Assembly: GCA_026001245.1 (NCBI GenBank)
Contig: BNZR01000002.1
Location: 1-54,646 of the forward strand
Length of the DNA stretch: 54,646 bases
Direction: 5' to 3'
From: Clostridia bacterium
GTDB taxonomy: Bacteria > Bacillota_A > Clostridia > Oscillospirales > UBA929
The position numbers were made by a program, and so were the translations under genes. Shown one piece after another: positions 8,693-15,917 of this stretch. The notes beneath the pieces were generated by a model that worked only from the letters and a program-made list of their open reading frames with translations, was not told the origin of the DNA and ran no database searches. Positions within the stretch are counted from its first letter, which is position 1, and the number at the start of each line of letters is the position of its first letter.

Positions 8693-11055
8693 TACTGCTC
8701 CTCCATAACTATATTTATTTTGGTTACGCTGCCCGACGGGTGTATGGGAAGCCTAACGGGTTTACCCTTTTGCAGTCCCTTGGGGTTTTGCACGGTGATG
8801 TCATAGGTCGCGCCGCGGAACACGCGGGTTACCTTAAATTCCTTCCAGTCGGACGGCACGCAGGGATCTACCACCAGCGCGTCATAGTCCGGGCGAACGC
8901 CTAAGATATAGCTTGTGGCGGCGAAGTACGCCCAGCCCGCGCTTCCCGTCATCCACGGGTGGTTGGCTCGGCCGAACGAGTCGCTGTCCGGCCCGCCCAC
9001 GAACTGACAGTACGAGTAAGGCTCGGCAAAGCGCGTCTCAATGTTGTCGTTTTGCAGTGCGGGACACAGCGCGTCATAGAACTTCATGGCTCTGTCGCCG
9101 CGCCCCAGCTTGCACTCGGCAATCCACGCCCACGGATTGGGGTGGCTGAAAATCGCGCCGTTTTCCTTGATACCCGGGTACACACGCGACACAAAGCCGA
9201 TCCCGTCGTCAATAGTCCTGAACGACGGGGAGTTTAGCACCAGCCCGTATGGCGTGTAGAGATACTCGTCCACCGCGTCCATAGCAAGCCTGCCGCGCTC
9301 GCCGATTGACGCGCCGGACAGCACCGCCAGCGTGTTGCACTCCATATGCACCTTGCCCTCGGGGTTTTCGTCCGAGCCGATTTTGCGCCCGTCCCTCGTA
9401 AAGCCGCGCAGATACCACTTGCCGTCCCAAAGCTCGCGCTCGCAGATCTCTTGTGTCGCCTTAGCAAGCTTGGCGTATTTTTCCGCGTCTTCCGTTTTGC
9501 CCAAATACTTTGCCGCATCTACAAATACGGTCAGCGCCCAGTAGTGCAAAAAGCTTACCATCGCGCTCTCGCCGCCGCCCAAATTCAAGCAGTCGTTCCA
9601 GTCGGCGCGAAGGCCCTTGCACACGCCGTGCGCCCCGATCTGCTGCGCCGAGAAGTCAAGACTGCGTTTTAGATGCTCGTAAACCGTACCCTCGCCCTCG
9701 TCGGCGAAGGGGATCACGCGGTCGAAAAATGCCGTGTCGCCCGTCTCGGCCACATATTCGCACACGGCCGGGATAAGCCACAGCGCATCGTCCGAGCAAA
9801 CATCGTCTATGCCGTGAATCATGCTGGCCTTGTCCGGCACGGGGACCACCGTGGGCGACTTAAAGCTCTCCTGCCGCTCCTCCGGTATGAACCAATCCGG
9901 CGAGAACAGGTGCAGACCGTAACCCTTTGAGGTCTGCCCGTGCAACAGCTGCACCAGCCGCCACTTACAGCCCTGCGGGTCAGCCGAGGGGATACACATC
10001 GCGTCCTGCGCGGTGTCGCGATAGCCTAAACCCGTGCGCCCGCCCACCTCGACAAAGGACGCGAAGCGCGAGAACAGCACGTTAACGTCCGCCTGATACA
10101 GCGTCCAGGTGTTTATCATGGAGTTCATGCCCTTGTGCGGCGTTTTAATCTGCAAGGTTGATAGGCGGTTGTCCCAAAATTCCGCAAGCTTTTCAAGCTC
10201 TGCGTCTATCTCCTCATAGCTGGAATACTTCTCGCGGGCGGCGATCCCGGCCTCGCGCTTGCCCTCGCCCAGCAGGAACCACAGACGTGCGTCCTCGCCG
10301 GGTTGCAGTGTGATGCGTTTGTGCAGTGAACCGCAGGAGTTGTAGCACTTGCGCTGAGAGTTCGCAAGCTCGCCGCGCTCCACGCCGATGGGATTCGTCT
10401 CGGTGCGGTACGCGCCCAAGAAAACATCGCGCTCGCAGTCGAAGCTGTCGGGGGTGAAGCTTGACGTGAAGTATTGATAGCCGAACTGTTCGTAGTACAG
10501 GTCGTATTCGATAACGCTGTCGGCATAGGACGCGCCGGACGCGTACAGGCTCATCTGAAAGTTCTGGTTGTCCATGTCGATATGGTGGTAAGAAAACTCG
10601 CAGTACGAGAAAACCGAGAGACGGCGGGGCTTGCCGCAGGTGTTGCGCAGTTTTAGATCCCAAATCTCCGTGGGTTCCCCCACCGGGATAAACAGCGTCT
10701 GCGCCGCCTGGATACCATTCCGGCGCGAGATAAACGTGGAGTACCCCAAGCCGTGGCGGCACTCGTAGTCCTTCACGTCCCCGCCCACGGGCTGCCAGCT
10801 TACCGACCAGTACTCGCCGGTATCGTCGTCCCGCAGATAGATGTAATGGCCGGGTCTGTCCAGCGGCACGCTATTGGGGCGAAAGCGCGTGATTCTGTGG
10901 TATTGCGGCGATTTGTACCAAATGTAACCTCCTGCGTTGTGAGATACGACGGCACCCATGTCACCGGTGCCGAGATAGTTCGTCCACGAGACCGGCACGT
11001 CCGGCCTTGTTATGACGTACTCGCGGTTGGCATCGTCAAAATGTCCGTAATTCAC
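8692..11055 (-). CDS. chbP: GH94 N,N'-diacetylchitobiose phosphorylase
   Basis: 787 residues, starting at GTG with AGGAGGG seven bases upstream. The N-terminus (REYVITRPDV, SHNAGGY, RPGHYIYLRDDD, SVSWQPV) closely follows what I recall of Vibrio chitobiose phosphorylase and less closely cellobiose phosphorylases. VEVGGRTGLGYRDTAQDA (336-353) is the conserved catalytic-cleft stretch, and GLRADWNDCLNLGGGES (481-497) holds the general acid, most likely Asp488. The enzyme uses phosphate to split GlcNAc-beta-1,4-GlcNAc into GlcNAc-1-P and GlcNAc in the cytosol, conserving bond energy. Linkage to nagA, nagB, a mutase and a sugar importer supports this specificity over cellobiose. Confidence 0.88.
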   Translation of the reverse strand: MNYGHFDDANREYVITRPDVPVSWTNYLGTGDMGAVVSHNAGGYIWYKSPQYHRITRFRPNSVPLDRPGHYIYLRDDDTGEYWSVSWQPVGGDVKDYECRHGLGYSTFISRRNGIQAAQTLFIPVGEPTEIWDLKLRNTCGKPRRLSVFSYCEFSYHHIDMDNQNFQMSLYASGASYADSVIEYDLYYEQFGYQYFTSSFTPDSFDCERDVFLGAYRTETNPIGVERGELANSQRKCYNSCGSLHKRITLQPGEDARLWFLLGEGKREAGIAAREKYSSYEEIDAELEKLAEFWDNRLSTLQIKTPHKGMNSMINTWTLYQADVNVLFSRFASFVEVGGRTGLGYRDTAQDAMCIPSADPQGCKWRLVQLLHGQTSKGYGLHLFSPDWFIPEERQESFKSPTVVPVPDKASMIHGIDDVCSDDALWLIPAVCEYVAETGDTAFFDRVIPFADEGEGTVYEHLKRSLDFSAQQIGAHGVCKGLRADWNDCLNLGGGESAMVSFLHYWALTVFVDAAKYLGKTEDAEKYAKLAKATQEICERELWDGKWYLRGFTRDGRKIGSDENPEGKVHMECNTLAVLSGASIGERGRLAMDAVDEYLYTPYGLVLNSPSFRTIDDGIGFVSRVYPGIKENGAIFSHPNPWAWIAECKLGRGDRAMKFYDALCPALQNDNIETRFAEPYSYCQFVGGPDSDSFGRANHPWMTGSAGWAYFAATSYILGVRPDYDALVVDPCVPSDWKEFKVTRVFRGATYDITVQNPKGLQKGKPVRLPIHPSGSVTKINIVMEEQ

Positions 11056-11073
11056 TACAATCCCTCCTATTTA

Positions 11074-11089
11074 TACTATTATAATAGTA
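11074..11089. promoter_or_regulatory. perfect 16-base palindrome overlapping the chbP -10, candidate operator
   Basis: TACTATTATAATAGTA reads identically on both strands. It covers the minus-strand -10 hexamer TACTAT (11084-11089) of the chbP promoter, whose -35 TTGCCT is at 11107-11112 with a 17-base spacer. A repressor bound here would block chbP transcription directly. A short AT-rich palindrome can also arise by chance. Confidence 0.45.
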
Positions 11090-11112
11090 GCACGAAATTT
11101 TTCACAAGGCAA
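11084..11112 (-). promoter_or_regulatory. sigma-A promoter of chbP and the leftward operon
   Basis: On the minus strand TTGCCT (11107-11112), 17 bases, TACTAT (11084-11089). The chbP GTG start is about 30 bases downstream. The -35 differs from consensus at two positions, so a regulator may help or restrain it. Confidence 0.55.
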
Positions 11113-11121
11113 CGACTGATG

Positions 11122-11151
11122 TTGACTTTTATGGACTGTAAATGCTATAAT
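11122..11151 (+). promoter_or_regulatory. sigma-A promoter of nagB-nagA
   Basis: TTGACT (11122-11127), 18 bases, TATAAT (11146-11151). The two -35 boxes of the divergent promoters are only nine bases apart, so a single regulator could control both directions. Confidence 0.7.
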
Positions 11152-11204
11152 GGCCTTATCAAAGCACATGTTCAACTATAAAATACCAAAGGAGGCCAAT
11201 AAAA

Positions 11205-11921
11205 ATGCGAATTTACACAGCCGAAAACTACGACGACATGAGCCGCAAGGCCGCGAACATCCTCTCGGCGCAGGTTATCCTAAAGCCCAATTGCGTGCTG
11301 GGGCTGGCCACAGGCTCAACGCCGCTGGGGATCTACCGCCAGCTTATCGAATGGTACAACAAGGGCGACGTGGACTTTTCCGAAGCCCGCTCCGTCAACC
11401 TGGACGAGTACGTAGGGTTAGGGCCGGACGACGACCAAAGCTACCGCTGGTTCATGAACGAAAACTTTTTCCGCCACATCAATATCAAACACACCGACCT
11501 GCCCGACGGTCTGGCCGCCGACCCCGCCGCCGAGTGTATCCGCTACGAGAGCGTAATCGCGTCCCACGGCGGCGTTGACATGCAGTTGTTAGGGCTTGGC
11601 CACAACGGCCACATCGGCTTTAACGAGCCGGGCGCGTCCTTTGAGACGGGCGTTCACCACGTAAAGCTGACCGAAGCAACCCTTAAGGCCAACAAACGCT
11701 TCTTCCCCGGCCGCGAACAGCCCACCTCCGCGTTCACAATGGGCATACGCTCGATTATGCAGGCGCGGCGTATACTGCTTGTGGTATCCGGCAAGGACAA
11801 GGCCGAGATTGTGCGCCGCGTGTTCAAGGGCGCGGTCACCTCCGAGGTTCCCGCGTCGATTCTGCAAATCCACAACAACGTGACTCTTGTGGGCGACCGC
11901 GAGGCGTTGAGTTTGCTATGA
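11205..11921 (+). CDS. nagB: glucosamine-6-phosphate deaminase
   Basis: 238 residues, typical of Firmicutes NagB, which lack the allosteric tail of the E. coli enzyme. Start ATG at 11205 has AAAGGAGG at 11188-11195. Motifs: LGLATGSTPLG (32-42) phosphate loop, SVNLDEYVGL (63-72) with catalytic Asp67, and LGLGHNGHIGFNEP (129-142) with catalytic His136 and Glu141. It converts glucosamine-6-P to fructose-6-P and ammonia. The stop overlaps the nagA start (ATGA). It is the last step of the chitobiose route encoded around it. Confidence 0.95.
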   Translation: MRIYTAENYDDMSRKAANILSAQVILKPNCVLGLATGSTPLGIYRQLIEWYNKGDVDFSEARSVNLDEYVGLGPDDDQSYRWFMNENFFRHINIKHTDLPDGLAADPAAECIRYESVIASHGGVDMQLLGLGHNGHIGFNEPGASFETGVHHVKLTEATLKANKRFFPGREQPTSAFTMGIRSIMQARRILLVVSGKDKAEIVRRVFKGAVTSEVPASILQIHNNVTLVGDREALSLL

Positions 11922-13024
11922 TTATTAAAAACGCCGAAATCTATCAGCCGGACTTCACATTCAAGAGCGGTGACGCGTATGTCGAGGGCGACAGCTTTGC
12001 AATCAGTACGGGCGGCGAGGTTATCGATGCGGCGGGGCAGTATCTTATCCCCGGCTTGATTGACATTCATCTGCACGGCGCGATGGGGCGCGACTTCTCT
12101 GACGGGGCGAATGAGGACATTGCCACTATGGCGCGGTTTTTGGCGTCCCACGGTGTCACGGCGTTCAGCGCCGCCAGCATGACGCTGCCCGAAGACCAGA
12201 TGATGACCATCGCCAAGACCGCCCGCGAGTATAAAAATTCAAGCGGCGCGATATTCGCGGGGATAACGATGGAGGGGCCGTTTTTCAACGAATGCAAAAA
12301 GGGCGCACAGAACGCAAAGTTCCTGCGCGACCCCGATATTAATTTTTTCAACCACTTCAACGCCGCGTCCGGCGGCCTTGTTAAAGTCGCCTGTGTCGCG
12401 CCCGAGTTGCCCGGCGCGGATGCGTTTATCCCCTACGCGTCTAAAATCTGCACGGTATCCGTGGCGCACACGGACGCGGACTACGACACGGCGCGCCGCG
12501 CCTTCAAGCTTGGTGCCAGGCAAGTTACGCATACCTTTAACGCCATGCCGCCGTTTTCACATCGCGCCCCCGGCGTGGTGGGCGCGGCGGCGGACGCGGG
12601 CGCGTACTGCGAGCTGATATGCGACGGGATACATATCCATCCCGCCATGGTTCGCGCCGCCGTGAAGCTGTTCGGCGCGGACAAGGTTGTGCTGGTAAGC
12701 GACAGTATGCGGGCGGCGGGGCTGTCCGACGGCGATTACTCGCTGGGCGGCCAGAACGTCACGGTCAAGGACGGTAAGGCAACGCTGGCCAACGGCACAA
12801 TAGCGGGCGGCGTGGCCAATCTGATGTATTGCGTGCAAAAAGCCGTGGAATTCGGCGTGCCGCTTGGCGACGCTATCCGAATGGCCACGGCCAATCCCGC
12901 GCATGTCATAGGCGTGTATGACACGATGGGCAGTATCCAACCCGGCAAACTGGCCAACTTCGTCCTGCTGGACAAAAAGCTGAACGTTACGCAGGTTTAT
13001 ATTAAAGGTGTCAGTTATTCCTGA
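11918..13024 (+). CDS. nagA: N-acetylglucosamine-6-phosphate deacetylase
   Basis: 368 residues, amidohydrolase fold. Metal and catalytic residues are visible: IDIHLHG (His51, His53), TMEGPF (Glu119), SVAHTDAD (His184), VTHTFNAM (His205) and catalytic Asp262 in LVSDSM. It removes acetate from GlcNAc-6-P in the cytosol, feeding NagB. It is coupled to nagB by a four-base overlap. Its 3' end overlaps by 14 bases the 3' end of the convergent response-regulator gene, and no terminator separates them. Confidence 0.95.
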   Translation: MIIKNAEIYQPDFTFKSGDAYVEGDSFAISTGGEVIDAAGQYLIPGLIDIHLHGAMGRDFSDGANEDIATMARFLASHGVTAFSAASMTLPEDQMMTIAKTAREYKNSSGAIFAGITMEGPFFNECKKGAQNAKFLRDPDINFFNHFNAASGGLVKVACVAPELPGADAFIPYASKICTVSVAHTDADYDTARRAFKLGARQVTHTFNAMPPFSHRAPGVVGAAADAGAYCELICDGIHIHPAMVRAAVKLFGADKVVLVSDSMRAAGLSDGDYSLGGQNVTVKDGKATLANGTIAGGVANLMYCVQKAVEFGVPLGDAIRMATANPAHVIGVYDTMGSIQPGKLANFVLLDKKLNVTQVYIKGVSYS

Positions 13025-13754
13025 ACTCGCCGGGGGTCTTGTTTGTCAGACGTTTGAACACCTTTGAGAAGTGCGCCGCGTCTGTGTACCCCACCTTGTC
13101 GGAAATTTCATGTATGCGCAGAGCCGGGTCACGGAGTAAATCCTTGGCCACGGCTATTCGCGCTTTGTGCAAGGTGTCCGCAAAGCTGTCCCCCACGTGG
13201 CGTTTAAGCAGCTTTGACAGGTACCACTGGCTGACAAACGTATGCTCCGCCACCTGTTGCAGTGTGATCCGCTCCATGTAATGCTCCTCTATGTAGGCCA
13301 GCGCGTTGCGGACTATAAAGCTGCTTACGCGGGGCGGGTCGTCCTCTGTCTCGACCTCCGGCTCCGCCGTAACGCTGGTGCGGCGCAGACGCTCCGTTAC
13401 GGCGGCCAGCGCGTCGTAAAGCTCGTGAAGCTTCGGGGGCTTTAGCAGGTACCGCGCAACGCCCGCGTTGATGGCGCGTTGGGCGTACATAAAGTCCTGC
13501 ACCTTTGTAAGTATGACAATTTGCAGGAGAGGGTATTCCTCCTGCAAAACCTCGGCCACGCGCAGTCCGTCCGCGCCCGGCATAACCGCGTCAAGGATCA
13601 ATATGTCCGCGCTGTGTTCATGCACGGCGGCAACGCCCCGCACGGCCGCGCTTACGCTGGCCACAACCTCACAGCCATATTTCTCCCAATTAACCTCCTG
13701 CTTAAGGAAGTTGCGCACGAACTCGTCGTTGTCCAACAGTACAACCTTCATCAT
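13011..13754 (-). CDS. YesN-type response regulator with AraC-family DNA-binding domain
   Basis: 247 residues (start ATG 13754, or the next codon ATG). The receiver domain occupies residues 3-118, with phosphoacceptor Asp55 (LILDAVMPG) and Lys105. The C-terminal 100 residues are an AraC/XylS helix-turn-helix pair with the signature LRIHEISDKVGYTDAAHFSKVFKRLTN split over its last helices. YesN-type regulators usually sit beside a YesM sensor kinase and control sugar ABC operons; here no kinase gene adjoins it. Position suggests control of the nag/chb promoters, an inference. It has its own perfect consensus promoter. Confidence 0.88.
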   Translation of the reverse strand: MMKVVLLDNDEFVRNFLKQEVNWEKYGCEVVASVSAAVRGVAAVHEHSADILILDAVMPGADGLRVAEVLQEEYPLLQIVILTKVQDFMYAQRAINAGVARYLLKPPKLHELYDALAAVTERLRRTSVTAEPEVETEDDPPRVSSFIVRNALAYIEEHYMERITLQQVAEHTFVSQWYLSKLLKRHVGDSFADTLHKARIAVAKDLLRDPALRIHEISDKVGYTDAAHFSKVFKRLTNKTPGEFRNN

Positions 13755-13786
13755 AGGCGGGTATAACCCCCTTGTCGTTCGTAATG

Positions 13787-13815
13787 ATTATACTCCAAGA
13801 TGTTCAATTTGTCAA
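13787..13815 (-). promoter_or_regulatory. consensus sigma-A promoter of the response-regulator gene
   Basis: On the minus strand TTGACA (13810-13815), 17 bases, TATAAT (13787-13792): both hexamers and the spacing are perfect, so strong expression is expected. Confidence 0.8.
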
Positions 13816-13820
13816 CGCAG

Positions 13821-13870
13821 TCCCCCACAAAAATTATTCCCGCGGTCCCCCACAAAAATTATTCCCGCGG
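13821..13870. repeat. exact tandem duplication of a 25-base unit
   Basis: Two identical, adjacent 25-base copies (13821-13845 and 13846-13870), each starting TCCCCCACAAAAATT and ending TTCCCGCGG. They lie between the divergent promoters of the response regulator and the transglutaminase-like gene. Confidence 0.95.
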
Positions 13871-13874
13871 CATA

Positions 13875-13903
13875 TTGCTTTTCCCGCGCACGTGTGGTAA
13901 TAT
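13875..13903 (+). promoter_or_regulatory. probable sigma-A promoter of the dlt-like operon
   Basis: TTGCTT (13875-13880), 17 bases, TAATAT (13898-13903). Transcription would begin near 13910, which excludes in-frame ATG codons further upstream and fits the GTG start at 13947. Confidence 0.55.
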
Positions 13904-13946
13904 ATTATCGTGTGTTATGTCTATCACTCAGATTGGTGGGGGCGCT

Positions 13947-15248
13947 GTGAAAAACAAGCTGTTTGCAATCAATATTGTGCTTTTGATAATAGCCGTTGGC
14001 GCGTTGGCGCTTAGCGGCTCGTTGTTCACGCCGGACGTTTCGCACGGCGCGGAGTTCGCGCCTATGTCGGACGGGCCGCTGGCGGCCACCGAGGTAGACG
14101 TGACCTCTGTATGGGGCGAGGGCATTGCGCCCCAAGCGTTTGTTACCGAGCTTCAGGCCAAGACCTCCGTTTACATCAGCTACCTCACCCAGCCGGATTT
14201 TCGTCTGCTTGGGCCGCAACCCGTGTCCGTGGTGGTGCGGGATCGCAAAAACCACGAAATAGTTGTACATTCCAAGCTTTTTGTGCTGTCAGGTACGCTT
14301 TCCGCCACTGTTGACGGCGGCGAAGTAAATGTTTCGGACTTTGTCCCTGACGCGCAGGGGCATAACGTGTCTATCAAAGATACGCTCCCCTCTCCCCTGC
14401 CTTCGGGCGTGCTTTCGCTTACATTATTGTTGGACGGGCGCGAATGCCCCGTGACATTAACGGTGAAAGGCACCGCAACGCCGACATCAACGTCAACGCC
14501 CATGCCCTCATCTACGCCGTCCCCCTCCCCCTCGCCGTCCGAAGATCCGGACACCGAAGCCCCCGTGATAACTGGCGCAAAGGATTTGTCCATCATGAAG
14601 GGCGACAAGGTTCAGTACCGCAGTGGGGTCACGGTGACGGACAACCGGGACGAAAGCGTGGAGCTAATGGTGGATTCAAGTGCTGTCAACACGGCGGCCG
14701 AGGGCAAGTATACCGTAGTTTACAGCGCGACGGACGCGGCGGGCAACAAGGCCGAGGTTAAGATAACCGTCACGGTCGGGGTGACCAACGAGGATACCGT
14801 GTACGAGCTGGCCGATAATGTCATCACAAGCTTGAATCTAACAGGGCTGGATACCAAGCAGAAGCTGATAAAAATCCGCACTTGGGTTATCAACAACGTC
14901 GTCTACGAGAATCACGGCGACAAGGACAGCGTTATTTCGGGCGCGTACAACGCTTTCAAGCTTAAAAAAGGCGACTGCTACACGTTTTACGCGGTGTCCG
15001 AGGTGTTACTCACCCGCGCCGGGATTGAAAACATGGAGATAGAGCGCGTTCCGGACAGACCCAGCAAGCATTATTGGAACCTTGTTAAGGTGGACGGCAA
15101 GTGGTACCATTATGACGCCACGCCGCACAAAAAACCTATCGACACCTATATGTTCACCGACGCGGACATAGCAAGCTACGTACAGCTGGGACTGCGCAGT
15201 AACTACTATTACGAGTACAAGGCCTCGCTGTACCCGGAGGTGCAGTAG
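13947..15248 (+). CDS. secreted or membrane-anchored transglutaminase-like protein with Ig-like domain
   Basis: 433 residues from GTG 13947, chosen because GGTGGGGG precedes it and the product then begins with a signal/anchor (MKNKLFAINIVLLIIAVGAL). Residues 45-175 are an uncharacterised beta-rich region; 176-202 are a Thr/Ser/Pro linker; 203-277 resemble DUF5011, an Ig-like domain of surface proteins (DTEAPVITG start); 285-433 are a transglutaminase-like fold with Cys344 (KKGDCYTFYAV), His375 (SKHYWNLV) and Asp390 (WYHYDATP). Such domains act as proteases, peptidases or acyl transferases outside the cell. Its stop overlaps the racemase GTG by one base, so it is the first gene of the dlt-like operon. 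Confidence 0.82.
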   Translation: MKNKLFAINIVLLIIAVGALALSGSLFTPDVSHGAEFAPMSDGPLAATEVDVTSVWGEGIAPQAFVTELQAKTSVYISYLTQPDFRLLGPQPVSVVVRDRKNHEIVVHSKLFVLSGTLSATVDGGEVNVSDFVPDAQGHNVSIKDTLPSPLPSGVLSLTLLLDGRECPVTLTVKGTATPTSTSTPMPSSTPSPSPSPSEDPDTEAPVITGAKDLSIMKGDKVQYRSGVTVTDNRDESVELMVDSSAVNTAAEGKYTVVYSATDAAGNKAEVKITVTVGVTNEDTVYELADNVITSLNLTGLDTKQKLIKIRTWVINNVVYENHGDKDSVISGAYNAFKLKKGDCYTFYAVSEVLLTRAGIENMEIERVPDRPSKHYWNLVKVDGKWYHYDATPHKKPIDTYMFTDADIASYVQLGLRSNYYYEYKASLYPEVQ

Positions 15249-15916
15249 TGCGGACATTAGGCGTAATCGGCGGGATGGGTCCCGAAGCCACGGCGCGTTT
15301 TTACGAGCTGTTCACAACGCTGGACGACGCGGCCTGCGATCAAGACCGCCCCGACGCGATTATCATAAGCCGCCCGTCTATCCCGGACAGGACGCGGCAC
15401 CTGCTGGGGCTGTCGGGCGACGACCCCGCGCCGCATATCGTTCAGGCGGCGCAACAGCTTGCCGCTATGGGCGCGGATTGCGCGGCTATCCCCTGCCTTA
15501 CCTCGCATTGCTACTTGCCGCGCATACTACCGGAGCTTAAGTTGCCGCTGATAGATATGGTTAAGGCGACTACGGAAGCTGTGGCGCAACGCCGCGTGGG
15601 ACTGCTGGCCACGGACGGGACGGTACAAACCGGCCTGTTCGCCGCGCTTGACCCGATATTGCCCGGCGCGGACGGGCAACGGCAGTTGATGAAGATAATC
15701 TACGAGCAGTTGAAGACGCGCAAGTCCCCTTTCAGCGTTGACGCGTTGCTGTCGATAGCGGACGAGCTGTTTGAATCCGGCGCGGAAGTTGTGCTGTTGG
15801 GCTGTACCGAGCTGTCGCTTGCGGCGCGGGATCCCAAAATCGGCGGCGACACGCGCTTTGTTGACCCTTTAAAGCTGTTGGCGCGCCGCGCCCTGGCGTT
15901 TTGCAAGGAGGAGTAA
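15248..15916 (+). CDS. aspartate/glutamate racemase family protein
   Basis: 222 residues starting at GTG 15248 and overlapping the preceding stop by one base. LGVIGGMGPEAT (4-15) is the hallmark N-terminus of the Asp/Glu/hydantoin racemase superfamily; catalytic cysteines lie in AIPCLTSHCYLP and LLGCTELSL, the usual pair of PCNTAH-like and GCTEL motifs (here PCLTSH). These cofactor-independent enzymes invert acidic or other amino acids by two-cysteine proton transfer. Followed after one base by the adenylation gene, it plausibly makes the D-amino acid that is then activated. Substrate identity is not readable from sequence. Confidence 0.87.
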   Translation: MRTLGVIGGMGPEATARFYELFTTLDDAACDQDRPDAIIISRPSIPDRTRHLLGLSGDDPAPHIVQAAQQLAAMGADCAAIPCLTSHCYLPRILPELKLPLIDMVKATTEAVAQRRVGLLATDGTVQTGLFAALDPILPGADGQRQLMKIIYEQLKTRKSPFSVDALLSIADELFESGAEVVLLGCTELSLAARDPKIGGDTRFVDPLKLLARRALAFCKEE

Positions 15917-15917
15917 A

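Noticed and set aside
8692..11055. Cellobiose phosphorylase call
   Set aside because: The N-terminal region fits chitobiose phosphorylase better and the neighbours are nagA, nagB and a mutase. The choice is not proven.
11205..13024. Sialic-acid catabolism locus
   Set aside because: nagA-nagB would fit, but no NanA, NanE or NanK homologue is present, while a disaccharide phosphorylase is.
13800..13946. Upstream extension of the transglutaminase-like gene
   Set aside because: It would translate the tandem repeat and promoter; the GTG at 13947 has a ribosome site and a proper membrane anchor follows.
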